Translations under genes and position numbers: made by a program
The notes under the pieces: generated by a model
Databases searched by the model: none
Seen by the model: the letters and a program-made list of their open reading frames with translations, nothing else
Told to the model about the DNA's origin: nothing
Shown here: positions 23,948 to 28,946 of the stretch, piece by piece
Position numbering within the stretch: position 1 is the stretch's first letter
Layout: each line of letters opens with the position of its first letter
Assembly: GCA_949295125.1 (NCBI GenBank)
Contig: CASFJV010000051.1
Coordinates: 1-34,705 of the forward strand
Direction of reading: 5' to 3'
Source: an uncultured Spirochaetales bacterium
GTDB taxonomy: Bacteria; Spirochaetota; Spirochaetia; Sphaerochaetales; Sphaerochaetaceae
DNA: 34,705 nt

Positions 23948-24563
23948 AGGCTATTTTTCAATCCTTACAAGACAGATACATACTGTAATTGCTGCAACAG
24001 TGGATGATGAGAACCATCCCGTTACTTGTGCAATTGACATCATGGACTATGATGAAAACAGCCTCTACTTCCTTACAGCCAGAGGAAAGGGATTTTACCA
24101 CAGGCTGAGAGAGAGGCCTTATATTGCCCTGACTGGAGTGAAGGGCAATGGTACGATGTCATCCATAGCTATTTCCATAAAGGGGAAAGCCAGGGAATGC
24201 GATGATGATACCCTTAACCGCCTTCTTGATAAGAATAAGTACATGTATGAGATCTATCCGACAGAAGAGTCAAGGAAAGCATTAGCAGCCTTCAGGATCC
24301 ATGAAGGGACGGGAGAATTCTTCGATCTTTCACAAAAACCGATAGTAAGGAAAGAGTTTTCTTTTGGAGGGGCCTATCCTGAATGCAATGGATACATAAT
24401 TTCAGGTAAATGCACCGGCTGCGGAGCCTGCCTGCAATCATGCCCTCAGCAGTGCATCAGCAATGATACACTTCCCTTCCACATCAATGAAAGCAACTGC
24501 CTTAACTGCGGAAGATGCTATGAAGTCTGTCCAGAGCATGCTGTAGAAAAATGGAAAAGGTAA
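23937..24563 (+). CDS. PPOX-type flavin-binding domain fused to a 2[4Fe-4S] ferredoxin
   Basis: This is a two-domain redox protein (about 208 aa). The N-terminal pyridoxamine-phosphate-oxidase-like split barrel (about 5-130; HTVIAATVDDENHPVTCAID, SLYFLTARGKGFYHRL) is expected to bind FMN or a related flavin. The C-terminal ferredoxin module has two C-x2-C-x2-C-x3-C sets (CTGCGACLQSCPQ and CLNCGRCYEVCPE). The fusion would pass electrons from ferredoxin clusters to flavin. The start is unclear: the TTG at 23937 has AGGG six bases upstream and overlaps the regulator gene by 11 nt; a TTG at 23904 is the alternative, and no ATG fits. It is the last gene of the Rrf2-controlled unit. Confidence 0.85.
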   Translation: MENEGYFSILTRQIHTVIAATVDDENHPVTCAIDIMDYDENSLYFLTARGKGFYHRLRERPYIALTGVKGNGTMSSIAISIKGKARECDDDTLNRLLDKNKYMYEIYPTEESRKALAAFRIHEGTGEFFDLSQKPIVRKEFSFGGAYPECNGYIISGKCTGCGACLQSCPQQCISNDTLPFHINESNCLNCGRCYEVCPEHAVEKWKR

Positions 24564-24568
24564 AAAGC

Positions 24569-25069
24569 CTATCTCAGCCTGCTTACATCAATTCCTTCAA
24601 GTTCCAGGAGCCTGGTCTTACGCCATATCCCGCCTCCAAAACCGGTCAGCCTGTTATTTGATCCTATAACCCTGTGGCATGGGATCATGATAAGGATATG
24701 ATTCCTGCCAACAGCGCTCCCTACCGCACGGCTGGACATTTTTGCTATCCCCTTTTCCTCTGCTATTTTTAGTGCAATCTCACCATATGTGACGGTTTTC
24801 CCATATGGTATTGCAAGAAGATGGTTCCACACCCTCTCTGTAAATGGCGTTGAAGAAAAAGAAAGTGGGAGGGAGAAATCTGGCTTTTTACCGCTGAAAT
24901 AGATATCGAGCCATGTTCTTGCATCTTTTATCAGGCCATTCTCTTTCCCTTCCCCTTCCGCATCCTGGAAATCAAGATAGGTAATCGCATTCCCATCTGA
25001 CAAAACCGTAATAGCTCCAAGAGGAGAATCATAAATGCCTTTGTACATCATGAATTCAAGCATAAGCAT
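24569..25069 (-). CDS. ogt: Methylated-DNA-protein-cysteine methyltransferase
   Basis: This suicide enzyme removes alkyl groups from O6-alkylguanine in DNA. It has 166 aa, with a small N-terminal domain and the C-terminal ATL/Ogt domain. The helix-turn-helix region (IPYGKTVTYGEIA) is followed by the active site IPCHRVIGSNN, whose Cys accepts the methyl group, and by the Asn hinge region and GGIWRKTRLLELEG. Several in-frame ATGs lie close together (25069, 25063, 25051, 25048) without a clear ribosome site. MMYKGIYDSPLG at 25051 or 25048 matches family N-termini best. It is convergent with the PPOX-ferredoxin gene. Confidence 0.92.
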   Translation of the reverse strand: MLMLEFMMYKGIYDSPLGAITVLSDGNAITYLDFQDAEGEGKENGLIKDARTWLDIYFSGKKPDFSLPLSFSSTPFTERVWNHLLAIPYGKTVTYGEIALKIAEEKGIAKMSSRAVGSAVGRNHILIMIPCHRVIGSNNRLTGFGGGIWRKTRLLELEGIDVSRLR

Positions 25070-25152
25070 ATGATTTTACATTTTCAACCATCAAGTAAAT
25101 CAAAACAGATCAGCATCAGGAATGATAGTATGCTTATGCCTCTTAAAGTGAT

Positions 25153-25181
25153 TTGAGTTTTCAATTCTGCCGCCTTATAAT
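25153..25181 (+). promoter_or_regulatory. Promoter of the truncated response-regulator gene
   Basis: TTGAGT (25153-25158), 17 bp, and a perfect TATAAT (25176-25181). Transcription would begin at about 25188, two bases before the ATG. A good promoter in front of a broken gene suggests the break is recent. Confidence 0.65.
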
Positions 25182-25189
25182 CTATCAGT

Positions 25190-25354
25190 ATGGAGAGGAT
25201 CAAAGCTGTTGTACTGGATGACGAGAGGCATGTTGTCAATCTGATAAAAGCCCTTGTCCCATGGAGTGAACTTGGAATTGAATTCAGCGGCGAAGCATAT
25301 AACGGCGTAGACGGAACTGAACTCATAAAAGAGGTGCATCCGGATATCGTGATA
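25190..25354 (+). pseudogene. Truncated response regulator (receiver domain N-terminus only)
   Basis: The first 55 residues are a normal receiver-domain start of the YesN/AraC-type response regulators: acidic pair in VVLDDERHVV (residues 8-17), WSELGIEFSGEAYNGVDG and EVHPDIVI. The coding then stops matching at about 25354, one or two residues before the phosphoacceptor Asp expected in PDIVITD. After that the frame reads antisense sugar-kinase sequence to a stop at 25450. The rest of the receiver and the DNA-binding domain are missing. The loss coincides with the end of the neighbouring kinase fragment, so one rearrangement cut both. An assembly chimera would look the same. Confidence 0.8.
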
Positions 25355-25927
25355 AGACTGAAGGACTGTCTCTCCAAGCATGGCAATTCCGCCACCGCTT
25401 GCCCATCCTTCAGCAGACCCGATCTTTCCATACCCCGAAGGTCCGTCTGATGAGAGCCTTACATGCCCTATCTCCCCGGCTCCGTCATTCCTTCCCCTTC
25501 AGAGTTTTCCATTGAGTATAAGGCCTGCACCCATTCCAGTTCCAAATGTGCAGAATATTATGCTCTCATACCCTTTTCCGGCTCCATACCTGTATTCAGC
25601 AAGAGCCCCTGCATCTGCATCATTTAATAGGAATGCTGGAAGGGATAATGCTGATGACACATATTCAACCGCGGGAACATTATCCCATGAAGGAAGATTC
25701 GGAGGCGACAGGATCAATCCTTTCCGGCTGTCCAGCGGCCCTCCGCAGGAAATGCCAACAGCAGTGCATCCATCCTTCATTCCTTCCGCGATTGCAATTG
25801 CCTTATCAAGTGCTTCTTTCCAGGAGCTGGCAGTATTAGTCAGGAAAACTTCCTTCCTTTCTATCTCTCTCCCCTTTCCTTTTATGACGGCAATCTTGGT
25901 ACCGCCTATATCGAGTCCCAAAAACAT
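25355..25927 (-). pseudogene. Broken ROK-family sugar kinase
   Basis: This minus-strand gene begins with a typical ROK kinase N-terminus (MFLGLDIGGTKIAVIKG, phosphate 1 loop) and continues through GISCGGPLDSRKGLILSPPNLPSW and the nucleotide-site stretch FCTFGTGMGAGLILNGKL. At 25499-25501 an in-frame TGA interrupts it, but the same frame goes on with clear ROK sequence: RGRNDGAGEIGHV, GPSGYGKIGSAEGWASGGGIAML, up to GETVLQS near 25355. The C-terminal third is absent. It therefore carries two lesions: a nonsense codon where the family usually has an aromatic or other residue, and a 3' deletion at the junction with the response-regulator fragment. Glucokinase- or NagC/Mlc-like function is lost. 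Confidence 0.85.
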
Positions 25928-25951
25928 AATTAAATTATAAACGCTTTACTT

Positions 25952-26191
25952 TTGAGAGAGAAGAAAGTTTTCAAAAGGCTTCTATTAAAGATCGCCTGCA
26001 GTGCAAATCTTCTCTACAGGGATTTCCATGCAGATTTACTGACCCAGAAGCTGCTTACCAACATCATGGAATTTAGAACAATGGAACAGCTCAAGACTGC
26101 AATTGAAGAATATATAGAGTACTGCAATACAGATGAAACTAGGCTACCTTCCTCCATTGATTTTCAGAGAGAAGATCAAGTCCAGCTTTGA
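25952..26191 (+). pseudogene. Degenerate IS3-type transposase C-terminus
   Basis: The peptide has the feel of the end of an IS3/IS150 orfB integrase core. FHADLLTQKLL leads into MEFRTMEQLKTAIEEYIEYCN and then a decayed ending in place of the usual RIKAKLKGLSPVQYR. There is no proper start codon or ribosome site, and most of the DDE domain is missing. Family assignment is by eye. A nearby insertion-sequence scar fits the rearrangement seen just upstream. Confidence 0.5.
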
Positions 26192-26246
26192 GGGTTCACC
26201 CTTATAATGGCGATAGTGGTATTTGCACAACTTTAAAGAATTTACC

Positions 26247-26606
26247 TTAAACAAATCTTGATGCTGGAACATTGAAAATCTCTGAAAGCTTCTTTGTCAT
26301 CATCCTGCTGATTGGCTTTCTATCATTCTCATGATTGGAAAGGAACTGCTTTGTAGTTCCAAGCATCTCAGCAAGCTCAGGCTGGGTAAGTCCTTTAAGC
26401 TTGCGGTAAAAGCGAAGAGCTCTGCCGGGAGTATTCTTTGCAACTTCCTCCTTATACCAATCCATATCTTCTACATTCATCATATCGTCTTCTTCAATTT
26501 TTACATTATCAGGACCATTTTCGGAGACAAGGTTCTGAACAAGCTTTGCAGGAACATCCCCATTCAGGCTGAACTCAGTATGTGGTCTTCTCACGACTAC
26601 CAACAT
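26247..26606 (-). CDS. XRE-family antitoxin-like regulator
   Basis: This protein has 119 aa. Its N-terminal strand-rich part (MLVVVRRPHTEFSLNG, ending in an acidic stretch DDMMNVEDMDWYKE) is of the type found in a widespread group of XRE antitoxin-like proteins. A standard XRE helix-turn-helix follows (about 60-119; LRFYRKLKGLTQPELAEMLGTTKQFLSNHENDRKPIS). It starts 15 bases after the AbrB-type gene and is surely co-transcribed. No toxin gene (RelE, HigB or PIN) is found next to it, so it is either an orphan or regulates something else. A different frame over its first bases reads KLIVDVEY, vaguely like a PIN-toxin start, but stops after about 17 codons. Confidence 0.8.
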   Translation of the reverse strand: MLVVVRRPHTEFSLNGDVPAKLVQNLVSENGPDNVKIEEDDMMNVEDMDWYKEEVAKNTPGRALRFYRKLKGLTQPELAEMLGTTKQFLSNHENDRKPISRMMTKKLSEIFNVPASRFV

Positions 26607-26621
26607 ACTCTACATCCACAA

Positions 26622-26921
26622 TCAGTTTTCCTTTCTTTTACCTCCAGCAAGTGCAAGTTCTTTCCTTGCTTTTCGGGATTCGCTGATAGCCTTCTTGATA
26701 TCATCTTCTGTAAGCCCTTCTTTCTCAGCATATTCCCTGGCTTTTGCAAGTGCGGCTGAAAGCTTATCTTCAGATGGAAGTTCAACAGGCTTCAGGATGA
26801 TATTTTCACCATCTGAATAAATAACAAGCTGGCTTCCTTCCTTTATTGACAATGCTTTACGATAACTTACTGGAATGGCTATCTGACCTTTTGAAGATAC
26901 TGACACAAGCTGTATAGTCAT
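26622..26921 (-). CDS. AbrB/SpoVT-type antitoxin-like DNA-binding protein
   Basis: This protein has 99 aa. An N-terminal swapped-hairpin AbrB domain (about 1-45; VSVSSKGQIAIPVSYRKALSIKEGSQLVIYSDGENIIL) is followed by a charged helical tail, the layout of VapB/MazE-like antitoxins. The ribosome site AAGGAGGG is very strong. The gene lies directly behind a perfect palindrome that covers its own start site, which is the usual way antitoxins repress themselves. It forms a two-gene unit with the XRE protein downstream. No toxin was recognised. Confidence 0.88.
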   Translation of the reverse strand: MTIQLVSVSSKGQIAIPVSYRKALSIKEGSQLVIYSDGENIILKPVELPSEDKLSAALAKAREYAEKEGLTEDDIKKAISESRKARKELALAGGKRKEN

Positions 26922-26934
26922 GGTTAACCCTCCT

Positions 26935-26964
26935 TATGTAAGAATTTCTTACATAGATAATATA
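26935..26964 (-). promoter_or_regulatory. Promoter and palindromic operator of the AbrB-XRE unit
   Basis: A perfect 21-bp palindrome (26935-26955; TATGTAAGAA-T-TTCTTACATA) lies over the predicted start (near 26952) of a minus-strand extended -10 promoter (TGC-TATATT, hexamer 26959-26964). The half-site TGTAA/TTACA is the same as in the Rrf2 operators, but the spacing is 7 instead of 9, so a different protein, probably the AbrB-like antitoxin, is expected to bind. Confidence 0.7.
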
Positions 26965-27110
26965 GCATACCACTCATTCATTAGATGCCAATTCCTGTTT
27001 ATAAAAGTTGCAGCCATGCTGGAAAGCGTTGCCACTTTTCCCATGCCCCGTCTTATACTAGGCAAGTCGGCTCTTGTAGCAGCGGCTTCCGATTCCAATA
27101 CTCGCGCCAT
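26949..27110 (-). other. Small minus-strand reading frame of unknown origin
   Basis: A 53-codon frame reads MARVLESEAAATRADLPSIR and continues with GMGKVATLSSMAATFINRN. Without a start it stays open upstream (FFSVDKKQHSTRRLTK). Composition is protein-like and richer in G+C than the surroundings, yet there is no ribosome site, and its end overlaps the AbrB promoter. I read it as a relic or part of a repeated element rather than a working gene. Together with the decayed frame at 28192-28332 it brackets the lipoprotein gene. Confidence 0.35.
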
Positions 27111-27159
27111 TTTTGTCAGGCGGCGTGTGCTGTGCTGCTTTTTATCGACTGAAAAAAAG

Positions 27160-27205
27160 ACAGATGAAGGTACGGAATTTTCTTTCCACCTTCCTTTTCA
27201 TCTGT
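27160..27205. repeat. Inverted repeat upstream of the lipoprotein gene
   Basis: ACAGATGAA (27160-27168) and TTCATCTGT (27197-27205) form a perfect 9-bp stem with a 28-base arm-rich loop. It ends 18 bases before the ribosome site of the lipoprotein gene and could be a terminator for a transcript from upstream, a 5' leader structure, or an element end. Confidence 0.5.
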
Positions 27206-27237
27206 TAACATTTCCTTATAAAATAAGGAGATTGTTT

Positions 27238-28134
27238 ATGAAAAAGAGGTCTTTGTTCACTATTATTCAATGGGGGGGGGTACTATTCCTTCTAGCCCTC
27301 CTGACTTCCTGCCCTGGAAGCTCGGATATCAAAATCCATACCGTGACATTCGATCTTGGATATGAAGGCGCGTCGCCTCCTGAGAAGGTCGAGATAGAAG
27401 ATGGAGCCGTACTTCCGTCTGTCGAGGATCCAGTACGGGATGGCTATCAGTTCGATGGCTGGTACACTGCGGCGGATGGCACGCTGTATGACTTCAAAAC
27501 ACCGGTAACAGAGAGCTTCACGCTCACAGCCAGATGGACAGATTTTCTAGAAGGTCAGTGGTATGTATATCTCCAGGATCCTTCAGATCCTTCTAGTGAT
27601 TTTCAGTATTCTGGTAACCTGATTGATATCCAGCACACTCTGCCTGAATACTGGATTATTGTGTATACCACAGAAGAGCATGTGTACGGGGGAGCAGTGA
27701 AATCAGACCGTACGGAAACAGAAGATGGCTGGTTTGTTATTTCGTGGGATCCTTCTGATCCTGATACTATGATAATAAAATACAGATTCACGGACGAGGA
27801 ACGGAATACGCTGGAAGCTGAAGTTTCAATGGATGAAACACCCGTAGGAAATTGTAAGTTGGTACGAATCTCCAGCGAGAATGAAATTAAACTGCATATT
27901 GTGTCATTCAAGCTTGATGATTCTGCATCAGCTGATGACTATGTCATTTCCAATGAATTAGTAGCTGTAGAAGCTGGCAGTTCTCTTGGACAAAAAATCT
28001 TCCCAACTCTGAAGAAACAGGATGGAACTGAAGTTTCCGCGAATTTTATGACCTCTGACGGCACTGAATTCACGGAAGATACAATTGTAAATGAAGATAT
28101 CACTGTAACCGTAACTCCGGTACTAAGTGAATAA
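27238..28134 (+). CDS. Lipoprotein with an InlB-type repeat
   Basis: This is a surface lipoprotein of 298 aa. The signal peptide MKKRSLFTIIQWGGVLFLLA ends in the lipobox LLTSC (lipid-bearing Cys25). Residues about 35-100 are one Listeria-Bacteroides (Flg_new/InlB B-type) beta repeat, recognisable by VTFDLGYEG and DGYQFDGWYTAADGTLYDF up to SFTLTARW. The remaining part is strand-rich and acidic and not assignable. The ATG at 27238 has AAGGAG (27225-27230). The frame is open far upstream (to 26920), but that part is not lipoprotein. Nine consecutive G in the signal-peptide codons make this gene prone to on/off switching. Adhesion or surface display is likely. Confidence 0.85.
   Translation: MKKRSLFTIIQWGGVLFLLALLTSCPGSSDIKIHTVTFDLGYEGASPPEKVEIEDGAVLPSVEDPVRDGYQFDGWYTAADGTLYDFKTPVTESFTLTARWTDFLEGQWYVYLQDPSDPSSDFQYSGNLIDIQHTLPEYWIIVYTTEEHVYGGAVKSDRTETEDGWFVISWDPSDPDTMIIKYRFTDEERNTLEAEVSMDETPVGNCKLVRISSENEIKLHIVSFKLDDSASADDYVISNELVAVEAGSSLGQKIFPTLKKQDGTEVSANFMTSDGTEFTEDTIVNEDITVTVTPVLSE
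27272..27280 (+). repeat. G9 homopolymer in the signal-peptide codons
   Basis: Nine G in a row encode the W-G-G-V part of the signal peptide (codons TGG GGG GGG GTA). With eight G the frame meets a TAG after a few codons. With ten G it runs about 30 codons out of frame to a TGA. Only lengths of 9 plus or minus 3 give the lipoprotein. Confidence 0.85.
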
Positions 28135-28147
28135 TCGCCCCAAATAG

Positions 28148-28176
28148 CATCGGTGCTCATCAGCAGAGCACCGATG
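28148..28176 (+). terminator. Terminator of the lipoprotein gene
   Basis: A perfect 11-bp stem (CATCGGTGCTC at 28148-28158, GAGCACCGATG at 28166-28176) with a 7-base loop lies 13 bases after the stop, followed by a moderately T-rich stretch. Confidence 0.75.
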
Positions 28177-28191
28177 ACAGTATTCATTTAT

Positions 28192-28332
28192 TCACCACTT
28201 CTTTGGATTGGTCTTTGCCAGATAATCCCCATGGTGAAATTACCAGGCTTGATTAAGACTTCGGCCTGTTAGGTATGGTATGCGGGTTCCCTTGCAATGA
28301 AATTACGCAGTGTCTATGCGATGTCCTCTCAT
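28192..28332 (-). pseudogene. Decayed reading frame of unknown origin
   Basis: One minus frame reads MRGHRIDTA, stop, FHCKGTRIPYLTGRSLNQAW, stop, FHHGDYLAKTNPKKW, stop. Both internal stops are TAA, as would arise from CAA (Gln) by one change each, and the peptide is otherwise protein-like. It has no ribosome site. I do not know the family. It may be a fragment of a mobile or repeated element, a counterpart of the relic at 26949-27110 on the other side of the lipoprotein gene. Bases 28333-28435 beyond it show nothing I can assign. Confidence 0.3.
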
Positions 28333-28435
28333 TTTCAGCGCTTACATCTTAAGGCCTTTTTCAAAACCTTGTATTCAAAGGTTTATCCCTTCCCTTTTCT
28401 AATCGTTTTAATCCAGAATTGCTCTTTTCTTCAAT

Positions 28436-28547
28436 AAAAAAGATCCCTGAGGCTTAAACACGCTCAAGGGATCTTAAAGGAGAAAAAGGTTTTGGATTGC
28501 CCCAACGAAAATTAAGGAGGAAAGGAAGTATGAAAAGGGGCAAATCC
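28436..28547 (-). ncRNA. Candidate small RNA 2 with anti-Shine-Dalgarno loop
   Basis: On the minus strand a hairpin closes GGATTTGCCCC (28547-28537) with GGGGCAATCC (28503-28494) around a 33-base loop that contains CCTTTCCTCCTTAA, complementary to ribosome-binding sites. A pyrimidine-rich linker follows. An intrinsic terminator then pairs AAGATCCCT-TGAG with CTC-AGGGATCTT (28475-28440) and ends in six T (28441-28436). I see no good promoter, so it may be made by read-through from small RNA 1 or from a promoter I missed. The alternative is a plus-strand 29-codon ORF at 28530 with AAGGAGG in front; it lacks a terminator and any recognised product. Confidence 0.45.
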
Positions 28548-28588
28548 TTATTGAAGACTTCTCACTCTCCAATATTAAACTATTCATT

Positions 28589-28677
28589 AAAAAACCCCAC
28601 TGCGGACAAAAGGAGGTAAACCGCTCTGTGGGGAACAAAAGGAGGTTCGGAATAAGGAATGCGTCTTCCTTAATTCC
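28589..28677 (-). ncRNA. Candidate small RNA 1 with two 16S-tail-like seeds
   Basis: This is a likely 89-nt transcript. Start: the promoter at 28712-28684 puts +1 at 28677, the first G of a 5' hairpin (GGAATTAAGGAA/TTCCTTATTCC, 28677-28649). Middle: a single-stranded linker with ACCUCCUUUUGU (28646-28635). End: a terminator hairpin CCCCAC/GTGGGG (28633-28595, inner GCGG/CCGC) whose loop holds a second exact ACCUCCUUUUGU (28617-28606), then six T (28594-28589). The seeds contain ACCUCCUUU, the same as the 3' tail of 16S rRNA, and would pair with strong ribosome-binding sites. No coding frame of note lies on this strand. Confidence 0.6.
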
Positions 28678-28683
28678 ACTTGT

Positions 28684-28712
28684 AATATATACACTTTAGA
28701 AAACCTTGTAAA
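28684..28712 (-). promoter_or_regulatory. Promoter of small RNA 1
   Basis: On the minus strand: -35 TTTACA (28712-28707), a 17-bp spacer, and -10 TATATT (28689-28684). The start site 28677 is a G seven bases downstream and coincides with the base of the first hairpin. A very AT-rich stretch upstream could act as an UP element. Confidence 0.65.
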
Positions 28713-28925
28713 TAGGTTTTTGAAAAATTTTTTAGAATCTTTATTCCTGTATTTTTATATTTTATCTGAATAGTTATAATATTTATTCTTTATTTTTCAC
28801 ATTATTTACCATATTTAAACATAGTTAACAAAATATATGTTTCATAACAGTATATTATTTAATAAAATCTATGATAGTATACACAAATAATATTTGTATA
28901 CAACTTTTTAAAATGGATTATAATT
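28713..28925. other. Very AT-rich gene-free spacer
   Basis: About 210 bases made almost only of A and T, with no reading frame. One imperfect palindrome is notable (28877-28901: GTATAC-ACAAATA...TATTTGTATAC), a possible operator. The stretch lies between the 3' end of hydF and the small RNA promoter, and its composition is unlike the rest of the window. Confidence 0.6.
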
Positions 28926-28946
28926 GCCCCAAAAGAGGGGCATTTT
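28926..28946. terminator. Hairpin at the end of the hyd operon
   Basis: GCCCC (28926-28930) pairs with GGGGC (28937-28941) around AAAAGA. The T run (ATTTTTAG) lies on the plus-strand side, so as an intrinsic terminator it works best for plus-strand transcription. For hydF on the minus strand it is a stem without a T tail. Confidence 0.5.

Noticed and set aside
25380-25940. 186-codon plus-strand frame over the ROK kinase
   Set aside because: It is antisense to clear kinase sequence and Pro/Ser-rich, a typical shadow frame.
26920-27237. N-terminal extension of the lipoprotein frame by 106 codons
   Set aside because: The ribosome site, signal peptide and lipobox all fix the start at 27238. The extension is merely open and overlaps the AbrB promoter.
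28230-28400. Short words resembling the 5' end of 23S rRNA (antisense), such as TTTCAGCG and TTTATCCCTTCCC
   Set aside because: No continuous alignment or consistent order could be built; probably chance.
28530-28619. Plus-strand 29-codon ORF with AAGGAGG upstream in the small RNA locus
   Set aside because: The plus strand has no T-tailed terminator here. The apparent ribosome sites are the complements of the minus-strand seeds, and promoter and terminators favour the minus strand. Kept as an alternative only.
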